From the NCBI GenBank assembly GCA_036971615.1, contig JAYKKR010000032.1:310001-374000 (forward strand): a DNA stretch of 64,000 bases, given 5' to 3'. Positions 38,101 to 45,840 of the stretch are shown here, in pieces (position 1 is the first letter of the stretch; every line of letters starts with the position of its first letter). The position numbers were made by a program, and so were the translations under genes. The DNA comes from Amyloporia xantha. Its lineage: Eukaryota > Basidiomycota > Agaricomycetes > Polyporales > Adustoporiaceae. The notes under the pieces are model-generated. The model saw only the letters and a list, made by a program, of their open reading frames with translations. It did not search any database and was not told where the DNA came from.

Positions 38101-38259
38101 AGCGACAACTCGCCTACAACAGACTGACCACAAAATTTTGAAGCGAAGTACGCATAAAAATCGCACATTACGACATTTGACAATCACATTTAATGCACAT
38201 GTTCCGCAATAGACCCGACACCGAATTAGTATGATCAGTTTAATAAGGTGACTGCGCAC
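32110..38259 (-). CDS. Helitron transposase (HUH Rep nuclease plus Pif1-like helicase)
   Basis: One uninterrupted frame of 2049 codons. The N-terminus has a segment resembling the leader of Agaricomycete Helitrons (LRDIGVCHGLKSQRISGVPK). Then comes a Cys-rich DUF6570-like region near 220-350. The Rep nuclease follows: LFITLNP near 725, the metal-binding HUH motif as HCH in GRGTLHCHMLIWL near 815, and two catalytic tyrosines in YYITDYITK near 1005. The C-terminal third is an SF1B Pif1-type helicase: Walker A GVGGTGKTH near 1560, Walker B FIIDEVSM, motif III FTGDFGQLKPV, motif V YKSQGKSL and motif VI VMLSRLRSL. Known: the nuclease nicks and joins DNA and the helicase unwinds it during rolling-circle transposition. 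All key residues are present and the frame is unbroken, so the element may be recent or active. The true start could be one of several early Mets. Confidence 0.95.
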   Translation of the reverse strand: MRSHLIKLIILIRCRVYCGTCALNVIVKCRNVRFLCVLRFKILWSVCCRRVVASGATVTVDVGTVTRRFINESAAFKMVLPLGYDVRSGGLCAGDIILDCVLHDVLTGFEFWRSSQLRDIGVCHGLKSQRISGVPKLIEILNSHVCVGDCTGMSYVFTVLPCQRDIIGTYGRRPEQVLDEHSINNAAHVRDTHRATGCFTICDKTLRRGIIREWQSVMATKNVRPVVCAVCARCRPPHKVSVLHASTINLTLLCNNDLPEHLRPSNYNIGIYEGAILHPKGMHDRDALGPLNVCRSCADELTVRRRMPKFALANCLYYGYEKLPSAVVDAFRLATRCELSLIARARASRVSFKFRKESKKAGEETDDGVPQRGSDSLQGCIRGNVIVVPNDSTFLTAMLPPADDVIRDSICVVFVGASKPTRETIAKMGPMLVRKSRVKVLIDFLVQNNPYYARSPTFSGFNQRNLDSLFGPDTVDVDEGVPCAIEIGCLEESIALESAVADYTPRDDITTGPLPGDDMLLENVGYTIGEHTPFSYQEMKMKALSHCLSGGRYIKSSTGGRFVPDFENPRLLSWLFPHLDPWGIGGFFHPNRQRPLSLEDQLSYLLSIVDSPFEKDETFAFVYYNIRQKKAVCDFMNFKVKASLHQRVVRDLLAVDVGLLNSMISKSKDRQCYTAQSEAEKSILTLLSRVSLVGRDIPGTAAHKLVLRNQIRGLITFKGTPNLFITLNPADVDHPLVRIFAGEDIVIEDAMRGEDLSEWHRKLLVVRKPAACALFFDKMISSFINIVLRYGRGDVGLFGVCDAYYGTVEAQGRGTLHCHMLIWLRGQPSPQVLRDKMKGSDVYRKEVFDWLESIIKCELLGTTELIVERDGKALPAPDRKLDTGNPDPGVIALPSVTNLSAADFDAQYEYFVNELVKEYNWHKHTTTCWRYLREGDERVDANCRMRIDGSTRLETTIDEETGSILLRRLHPRIACYNDTLLFLMQSNMDIKFIGSGEGAKALLYYITDYITKSPLSTHVGLASLAYAIQRNNKKYNWSLDDIPHTQFKGAATVLVNAMMSQQEISHQQVMSYLVGGGDFYASHRFRVLHWGSVDRLFRMAYSESYRSNDAQHEASGDGNVSIGMATVGGDIGDVTLQSPHGTEISDIAPLVLSNGDDIDDSRETAKNWQNDAGEVHGEENVTLILGNGSISSVNQQQDYMYRDVAIGFGDICLYEFVGTVEKINRASETARIEKGHVTGSNNGRKLTQRGQLLAPHPQAGTHVLRKRVRWLVPVLLGDPAPRFDRSSSDNERWCRMMLILFVPWRVPTDLKTASERWSDAYGRLHDIINDYHKIIITHMNVLSECRDARDEFNAARRRGLHDMGGSVQDDERIGVAVEDDDEGGLTLSAEVGGAIDGEADEFSAGNLELTLDSKLGIRTRMALDSCFCILGGEDNLSDGETVVESSARDSRLCREAVVMRGLRKRKLPFSSESVPETAGPSKRRRRSVEPTMTVSSLVVPASVEDEPGTTTTREFQFAVEDIVRSMHLHDNAEQERAFRIVANHLRDDRKQLLMYVPGVGGTGKTHVVKAILQLFDAVGKRNQILVGAPTGAAARLINGHTIHSLVMISNRKRKDFTELRVLWRGVRYFIIDEVSMTGAELLSKVSEHLKQAKGEDWTAATKPFGGVNMIFTGDFGQLKPVQAHALFSYALVKTPGFHEARDCDGISAMVGACLWRQVDTVVELVKNQRQGDDLVYATMLGRLRLGKCRRIGVNGDPSDFDFLRARELEALRCGDQDVFAKFRGAPVIVGSKVLRDLINARLLAHHAAELKQPVHLYHAVNTYKGNHLTEDLQTRVWGLPSSVTDDASGRIPLFSGMRVMVQDNLAFDHGIVNGAEGIIRDIRYYCDEKGRRFPLVVYIEVSGAGSITDDLGNDIVPIFPRKTTFKCKLRVDGREQYRSITRLQLPLLPAYAYTDYKSQGKSLDVAIVDIESARSLQGVYVMLSRLRSLQGLAILRPFSASKIYGQISEELRDELKRLDVLNEETRLAYDLECALTMDDELESGVDYHD

Positions 38260-38847
38260 TGACGATCATTCATCCTTTCTCCTCCCGCAGGACATCCAAC
38301 CCCGGCAACTACATCTAAAACAAGGTTAAACAATCACGAATCAAAAGCAAATTGCGCCGTACCATCTACCGCAATCATATCCTCGTCGTCCGAGTAATCT
38401 TGGTCCACCCGCGAATTGAACGACACTATACAAACACCGGTGAGCTCGACAGAACCACAGTTTAGGCGGACGCGACAAGTACTACACTCACTATCAGGAG
38501 TCTATTTCTGATAGACCCGTTCTGCGATCGAACATGTACGCGCGAACAAGAGGTCGTCAGCACGCAGCTTTTAATCATCGACACGCGTCCCAGCGGTCCA
38601 CCGCCAGCTCAGAACCGACATCATCACATCAAAATAACAAGCTTTACGAACACCTGTACGACGTACCGTAGCTGACGTCAGCATATATGATCACGTATGT
38701 CATCTTACTAAACCACACGGAGATGAACGATTACGACGACGTCCCTTCCAAATCATCCGACGACGATCCGGACACAAAACACCACTCACACAACATCTAC
38801 GCAAGCTAAACGAACGACAACACGTCAGACAACACGGGTAATCACGT
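38260..38847. other. Divergent promoter region between Helitron and R2-like gene
   Basis: 588 bp between two divergently transcribed genes, so both promoters should be here. No clear TATA box or element terminus was recognised. Confidence 0.35.
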
Positions 38848-40355
38848 ATGTCCCCACTGCGAATGAAGACGGGATTACAATCGAGGCCCCCCCATCTCCT
38901 AAACAGACTTATCCGTGACAAGTACGCGCGCTACGACCCTACCCAAAACACCGCCGGCAAACCTATACGAACGCTGGAGATCGCGCCACCAACACGTCTC
39001 GCCGTGACCGAAAAGTACTTAAGCAGTTACACGAAGATGCATGTCATCCGACGACCGAAACATAACTGCATGTTAACTCGCCAACAGTCTATTCCCGACG
39101 CTGATGGACGACCAGAACGCAAACTCAACAGAGATCGAAACTTCGCGATTCGTACTTTTCCCGATAAAGTACACGGAGGTAAGCAGATACGAACTCCTCA
39201 CGATACGGCACTGAATTCGCCGATACTACAGTTATGGCGGCAATACAAAACGTCGCTGACTCACTTCTGGACAGCAGAGGAAAGCGATACTGCAACCGAC
39301 GTGCTACACTGGGTTGAAAAGCTAAACGAAGCAGAGAGACTCGCACTCAGCGTCATGTTAGCATTCTTCACGGCATCCGACAGCACATCGCAAAAGCAGT
39401 TTGTACACGATTTTTTTGAGGAAATTCAAATCGCAGAAGCATGCTGCTTCTACGGTTTCCAAATTATGATGTAAGTCGTAAGCTCGTTTATCACACGGAC
39501 GTTCTAACCACGTAGCAGCGAAAATGTCCACTACGAAGTAAATTCGATGTGGATCAGTACACTGATAGGCGACATAGTAAACGGCGAACCCCTACCTCTT
39601 GATTCGATACGGTCCACACCGACTATACGAGCGAAAGTCGACTGGTCCAGACAGTGGAGTTCCGCAGCAGATATCCCACTCTCAACGCGACTTGCTGCAT
39701 TCGTCGTCGCCGAAACCATACTATACTCTTCTTCTCTTCCGGTCGTAGTTCGACTGAGACAGAAAGAATTAATGCCGGGACTCTGCTTAACCACAGAACG
39801 GATGACGCGAGACAAAGAGCGGCACGTACACTTTGCCTGCACGATATACAGTTATCTATCAGAGCAAGCAGATTCGTCCACAGTGCATGCACTAGTTCAA
39901 GATGCCGTCAAACTAGAGCATGCATTCCTTCACGGTATGCATAATCCCCACATGAACACAGATTGCATCAGAAATAACGATCAAATTTCCCCTTATACAC
40001 AGCGATACAACCCTTCATAAACATCACAGATACGACAATCAACGACTACGTCGAATCCCTGGCAGACTGCGCCTTGAGAAGTCTCGGATACGGCGGAATA
40101 TACAATAAAGTGGTAACGGTGAGCATAATCACGATAAACGAAATCAATCCTCACAATCAATCTGTCGTCAGATATCCCCCACAGCAGGCTTCATGACATT
40201 CTACCACAATGTTTTCGCACAACATCTCGCCCAGAACATCGGACTTACAGACAGCGATAATAACTCGTGGACACTGGTCAACGACGATGAAGTGTACGTC
40301 CACTCACACATAACGAGAACATATGGACTCATTCTAATCTCTCAGTACATTATAA
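38848..40355 (+). CDS. Ribonucleotide reductase small subunit (R2)-like protein lacking the radical tyrosine
   Basis: Exons 38848-39470, 39519-39934, 40003-40118, 40172-40293 and 40346-40355 join in consistent phase, giving about 428 residues, near the usual 390-420 of class Ia R2. Clear R2 landmarks: FWTAEESD, EIQIAEACCFYGFQI, IENVH, ELMPGL, a TRDKERHVHFAC block and a DYVESLADCALRSLGY tail helix. Known mouse R2 ligands are D139, E170, H173, E233, E267 and H270, with Tyr177 as radical. Here D139, E170, H173, E233 and H270 equivalents remain. Tyr177 is replaced by Asn (HYEVN instead of HSEMY), and the E267 position reads Lys with Glu one place later. The C-terminus, NNSWTLVNDDE, resembles the R1-binding tail of R2. 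A non-catalytic partner role like yeast Rnr4 is one inference; decay is another. The last junction and the start are the least certain parts. Confidence 0.75.
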
Positions 40356-40926
40356 CACTATCACCGTAACTACCGCGACAGCAAAGAACGATTTTCGAAC
40401 GGTAAGAACACAGAAGCTGTATCTAATTTCAGTCACCGTCGCAAGAACATATCGGTTCTATATATTTGACTTCATATGACAAGCCGAATTAAGTTACACA
40501 ACCGCACGTACTATGGTCATTACCGTTGCCAAGATAATCGTTTATAACTTCAGGTTGTGTACATATACGAAATTGGGCAAACAAAGTAAATATCACAGAC
40601 AGCATTCTCGTACACCGGCTATCATGAACGCTGAACGAGAATGCCGCCAACACTATACACTCTATCAGGCGCACGCTGCTAATAAGGACAACGAGCTTCC
40701 TTTCATCCGAATCACCAGCTCGCATCACCTATCCTGAAGCCAACGTTCTTGTCACAAATCACACATCCCCTGTATATTAGAATATCCTATCTGATGACAG
40801 CTAGCTACTCTGTCTCGAAGAGCGATACGCCGACGCCACATACAAGACGCACATTTCTAACTAACGTAGGAAAAAACCGTTCACTCGTACAGACAGAACA
40901 CAACAACCGAGTAACAAAGGCATAGA
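40356..40926. other. Intergenic between convergent genes
   Basis: A coding-like 18-codon segment follows the R2-like stop in another frame and ends at a GT donor (near 40400), but nothing upstream joins to it in phase. Otherwise no feature was seen. Confidence 0.3.
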
Positions 40927-42552
40927 CTACATAATAACATGCACGGACACACTCGCCCTCACATCAACAGTGACGACGTCGTCAACAACAGGAGAAACAT
41001 CCACTAGGTCGCCCACCTCCCAACAAATCTCAACGACGTCGGCGAGTAGGCCGTCACGCAGTCTATTAACCAAATTCACCGGATACTCACCCGCTGACCG
41101 ACACATGTTCAGCCTGATCCTAGACAGACGTGCCCCACAATCGCGACGACATTCAAAACACGTTACCATCTGCTCCAACGCACGATCCGAGTGATAGCGA
41201 GCCCATACACCACCGAACGACGTGAGCTTCGGGCATAGCAAGAACATCTCCCGGTCTTGAATATCCATCGTGCGCAGAGAAAGAGCATTGAAGAGTGTCC
41301 CGTCGCCGATAAAGCAACAACTGAGTTCAAGGCATGTCAAAGCGGACATATGCTTGAGAATATGCACCCAATCCTGTCCATAAAGACGATATTGAAGATG
41401 TCTGATAACGAGATGTTCGACTGCAACAAATCGCGTGACATCACCAACATGCTCCATGCGCGTATCGTCCTCGAACGAATCCACGCCGTCCCTCCACTCC
41501 CATTGTACGTGGACCGTGCAATCAGTGGTTGAAGTGATCTTCACACAATGGTTTCCGTTATAAATATACACGTCAAGCACGGCATGGCGGACGTGTGCAA
41601 CAACGCTTTTCGAGGCGAACACTCGCACACGAGGCGAGTGGTGAAAACCGATGACAGTAATCGTCGTCGACGGATAGTCCAATAGTCGGAGCAACCCCGC
41701 AACGACGTCGTGATGCGCAATCAGCAACATGTGCTCTAAGAGCGGAAGAGTGATCGCGTTGGAGTCGTCAATATGAACATCGGAAGAAGACGAGGGATAC
41801 GAAGAGTTGATAAGCCCCAAACCCAAGGACGTTAACGACGGACATCCACGCAAGGTGACGACAAGATCCGCAAAAGAAGGGACCGGCTGATTGATGAGAA
41901 TGAGCTGCGTAATATCCTTGAACAGACGCCATGGAAACCACAGTTGCGCGATAACGACCGAGCGCAATACAGGCATCTCACCCCGAAAAACGGGGAACAA
42001 CGGCGTCGGATTAGGGTTCGGAAGACAGTACTCCGCAGACACAACGAGAGCTGTAAGCCGGACTGCAGGATACACAAATGGCGACAGAATGCTGTTCGTG
42101 TCGCGAGGCGAGAACCTGGATACATAGAGGGAGCCGAGCCGATACGTGCACACAGCGCACATACCGACCAAATTCCGCAAAGTGTCAACGACGCGTGGCG
42201 TGGAAGAAATTCCCTCGATAATGACACCGATATCAATATCGCCCGACCTCTGCAAGAACATGTGGAGCATACGAGGACTGCAATCCTTATTGAGAACAAT
42301 ACACGACCAGAGGCGGGGGGATTGCAGAGCGACACGGCGCCAAAAACGACACACGCGACTGACCGCGACCCAGGTAGTGCCTTTCTTGATACCGGCGCGA
42401 CTAAGCGGTCGAGGCTCGTTCGCAACAGGATCGGACGCGACCAAGCGGAAAATTTGATATAAAACGTCATCAGACACGCGTCCGAACGGCGTGGCGAATA
42501 CAGCAGGCACAGATGAAGCCAACTGCATCGGAGACCCATCCTGGTCATACAA
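40927..42552 (-). CDS. F-box protein with degenerate leucine-rich region
   Basis: A single 541-codon frame. Near residues 20-75 it has the F-box pattern common in Agaricomycetes (GRVSDDVLYQIFRLV, then VSRVCRFWRRVALQSPRLW). The remainder shows alternating hydrophobic strands with LRR-like spacing (for example LTSLGLGLI, LTCLELSCC), ending with a Val-rich acidic tail. The family role is substrate recognition in SCF ubiquitin ligases through Skp1; the substrate is unknown. There is no intron, unlike the F-box gene at 18.2 kb. It converges with the R2-like gene and could have been carried with it or lie outside the Helitron. Confidence 0.75.
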   Translation of the reverse strand: MYDQDGSPMQLASSVPAVFATPFGRVSDDVLYQIFRLVASDPVANEPRPLSRAGIKKGTTWVAVSRVCRFWRRVALQSPRLWSCIVLNKDCSPRMLHMFLQRSGDIDIGVIIEGISSTPRVVDTLRNLVGMCAVCTYRLGSLYVSRFSPRDTNSILSPFVYPAVRLTALVVSAEYCLPNPNPTPLFPVFRGEMPVLRSVVIAQLWFPWRLFKDITQLILINQPVPSFADLVVTLRGCPSLTSLGLGLINSSYPSSSSDVHIDDSNAITLPLLEHMLLIAHHDVVAGLLRLLDYPSTTITVIGFHHSPRVRVFASKSVVAHVRHAVLDVYIYNGNHCVKITSTTDCTVHVQWEWRDGVDSFEDDTRMEHVGDVTRFVAVEHLVIRHLQYRLYGQDWVHILKHMSALTCLELSCCFIGDGTLFNALSLRTMDIQDREMFLLCPKLTSFGGVWARYHSDRALEQMVTCFECRRDCGARLSRIRLNMCRSAGEYPVNLVNRLRDGLLADVVEICWEVGDLVDVSPVVDDVVTVDVRASVSVHVIM

Positions 42553-43082
42553 ATCGACATGTCAGCGGACAAGATACACAAAACACGTCAGTACGAACCA
42601 TAACGTCCACGTTCGCACAATGGAAGAGAGACACCAAGGAAACGACCGATATGAAGCACATATCATATATACGGGAAAAAACGATAAAATCACGGCAACA
42701 AGTATGAATTTACCACTACCCAGCCAGACATGACAGCAACGTAGATGCAGACACAACTATCATCCCCAGAACGGCACAGAGGCAAGCGAGAACGAACCCA
42801 AAAGAGACAGATCAATAGTCCCATGTAAGCTCAAATCAGTCATCAAATGAAAGCAACACACACGCATACGTAAAATAGCTGACGTCATATACATAACATG
42901 ACTAAAAGGAGCAGACATATGAAAACCTCTACAATCGTCCGTTTGCGGTAAAAAAAAAATCACTGAACATGAAAACACGCTCTCCCACGAATACAATTTT
43001 ATAAGTCTCAGATATCGGCAGACATTACGTAATCGCTTTTCTTTTTTCTCCCCACAAGACCTGAGACACTTCGTGTCCAGGA
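42553..43082. other. Intergenic left of the repeat nest
   Basis: No gene was recognised. The Helitron's 5' end could lie in this interval or nearer, but no diagnostic TC terminus can be picked by eye. Confidence 0.3.
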
Positions 43083-43384
43083 ATACTAGTTACTAGCACA
43101 GCACAGCTGAAGTAAGTGAGCAATTGGAAGATCTCATAACAACTTTCTGAGAGTTTGATTAGCATCTTGAGACAAATTAGCACTCAATAAGAATCTGATG
43201 AGTAGAATTAGAGAAATATAAGATAGATGAGCATTCAGTAAGAATCTGATGAGTGGAATTAGAGATGTGTGAGATAGATTAGCAGTCAATAAGAATCAGA
43301 TGAGTAGAATAAGAGACATATAAGTTGGATAAGAATGGTAAGTATTCAATGAGCTCTAATAAGTAAGGGAGATTTTTCCTGATG
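43083..43384 (-). repeat. 302 bp repeat copy, inverted relative to 46194-46495
   Basis: Reads as the reverse complement of 46194-46495 over 302 bp with no difference that I could find. The inner end is CCTGATG and the outer end ATACTAGTTACTAG. Inside are about three imperfect copies of a 55-60 bp unit containing AAGAATCTGATGAGTAGAAT. It is either a truncated copy of the element at 46194 or one arm of a larger inverted-repeat structure. Confidence 0.9.
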
Positions 43385-44707
43385 CCGTTCTGTCCCTGCT
43401 CTGCACTATCTGGTAACTCATGTGAGTCCTCCTTCTCTCTTCCTTATTCTCCACTCTTGGAGAAGAGTCTCAGGGCTGTCCCATCCTATTCTGTGAAGGT
43501 ATGAAGGAGTTCTGGGAGATATTGAAGGGTCTTGGATGGAATGGGCGCTTTTTTGCGATTTGGATTGGGAGATATCTGGGGATCCAATGTGAGTTATCCC
43601 TTCGCTTTTATACCATTCTATTCGCATTGTCAAGCCCTTCCAGACGAGCCCTTGCTCATCCAAATCCGTCCACTCCTTCCTCCTCTGTTGCCCTTTTTCA
43701 TCAAAAACCTCGTCTTGTCCATATCTCAGGAACCCATGGACGGTTTTCTTTGATTGTTGGATAAAATGAAAGCCCTAATTGCAGGCTTTCCGACGATATA
43801 TACATTTGTGGGTCCGCATCCAGTGGTTTTCGTTCTATGGTTGCATGTTGAATGACCTCCTCCTCATGCTCCCATTCCTCATGTGCGTCCTTCTCTATCT
43901 ATTCCTGCACTGATATATTACATTATTCAACTATCTAACACTCCTTTACCTCCCCATTTATCTAGTTACAGTCTCTTTCATTGGCAAGAGTCCAGATTCT
44001 CAATTCTGAGATGCGTCTTACTCTGTTTGACCTTTTACCTTTGACCTCTGACTTTTGACTGTTAACTGTCAGTGAAAGGAAGACCTTGTGGATGTATGGA
44101 GTGAATATGAATGAAGGAGAGGAGATGACTGTAGCTGCACAGAGGTGAGTACACGTATTATATCCCTACTTTTGCTCCTTTCTGATACAAGTATGCTCTT
44201 TCTTCTTTCTCTCACCACTATATTCCTGCTATTCAGCAGCTCTTTGTGCTAATTCTGTATGAATGTACATTTCTTATTTCAGTATCTCCATTTTAGCCAG
44301 TACGACAGATCGCCTTCACATGTATTTAACTTAAATCATTCTAATAAAACCTATAAAGTGAATAGAATGATAGTAAGTAGTAGGATACTATAGCTATTTC
44401 ATAGCCAGTAGAAAATATAGCTCAAATAATGCATATCAGAGATGCCAGCAATTTATTATGCAAACAAGTGAGAAAACAATCTATTTGCATATTATACTGT
44501 TCAGAAATAATGTATTATAGCTTTATAAATATACTACTGTCTCACAAAGAAACACAAGCTAGCCTAGGATGCTCTGAGAAATCTAAAATATCTCAGAGAA
44601 ACTCAGGTTTACCTGAGATGCTCTGAGATAACCTGAGCTACTCTGGGAAACCTCATATATCTCAGAGCACCCTAGGTTACCTCAGAGAAAAAGTGTTTTT
44701 CCTGATG
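43385..44707. other. Non-coding interior of the repeat nest
   Basis: No gene was recognised. 44560-44700 holds dense short inverted and direct repeats around CTCTGAGA / CTCAGAG and ends in TTTTTCCTGATG (to 44707), the same terminal word as the repeats at 43384 and 47203. It probably marks the end of another related element whose other end was not found. Confidence 0.4.
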
Positions 44708-45690
44708 AACGGGTAGTCCTTCACTACTCTTCAAGACCGCGCGGATCATCGGGACCCGCAAGCACCTATACTTTGCGTGTGAAACCGATACTTATTGGGA
44801 CTATGACTCGGTCTCCCGCTCAACGGGTAGTCCTCCATTTCCTTCTTAGAGAAAGCGGATCCTCGGGACCCACAAACGCCCACACTTCGCGTGAGAGGTC
44901 GAGTCCCGTGAAACACCTCGAGGACCGGTAGCACGATCCGACCTACGGAGAGCGGACCGATCCCACGTTATGGATCGAGGAAGACCGAGGCAAGACCGAT
45001 GAATGCCCGAGGTGCGCCACTCCGCCACACGAGGATAGCAGTGTGGTCTCAGTGAGTATTCAAGGCGGTGCGTAGAGAACAATAGGTGCACAGGTATTGG
45101 GCAGTGTATTGTAGAAGTACGGACTACGCGTGTTTAGAAGGTTCTAGCATTTCTCACTTGTATTTAAGAAGACCGACGGTCTTCGGTTTCCAGCAATCTA
45201 TTTACCTCTGAGCTCTTAGCACAACGAGACCTTGTCTCCTTCAAATATCATTGTAGATCTTACCATAGCTACGCGCTGGTAAAGAGATCTATCCCAGACT
45301 TGACAAACTACTTATAGCTTCGCGCTAAGTAGCGGTCTTCGGTATTGCTTCGCGCTACCTAAAGCCCTTGGTCTGGCAACAATACTTGCGAAGGATTTAA
45401 GTTATCTTTGTTTAGGAAGTTCTACCTTTAAACCTTATCTCTGCGTGAACATAAGTGGTATCTCTCTAAGTCGGTCTTAACCTAACGACCTTCGGTCTTG
45501 AGCGATACTCTTAGGCTCACGCCAACCTCTAACATAAGACCCATCGGTCTTATACTTCTTACTTGGTATACCGGCATTCCACTCCTAACTAGCCATTAGG
45601 ACTCAAGCTTACAGTCTAAGTATTTCTATTATCCTATCCGTTACCGGTATACGAGCTTAGGTACTAGTACTACCCTGGTTCTTAACAAGT
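44708..45690 (+). repeat. LTR-like or unclassified repeat block
   Basis: Begins with two imperfect ~113 bp copies (CGGGTAGTCC at 44710 and 44823). It carries a TATA-like TATTT-AAG at about 45160 followed by pyrimidine-rich DNA, and then many small palindromes (CTTCGCGCTA, ACCGACGGTCTTCGGT). The layout resembles an LTR with internal promoter, but no target duplication, primer-binding site or retrotransposon gene was found. The label is tentative. It lies directly upstream of the DUF6533 gene and may affect its promoter. Confidence 0.35.
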
Positions 45691-45840
45691 ATTTGTAATA
45701 ATGGCGGTGGTATGGCTGACGAATAACGTATCCCAGAGCATTCCCGGCACTACTAGCACCATACGTCCCAGAGCAACTCACCAGCGATGTCCGAATCAGC
45801 AGAAACCATTGGAGATCTTCAGACTACGTGCGTATTATTT

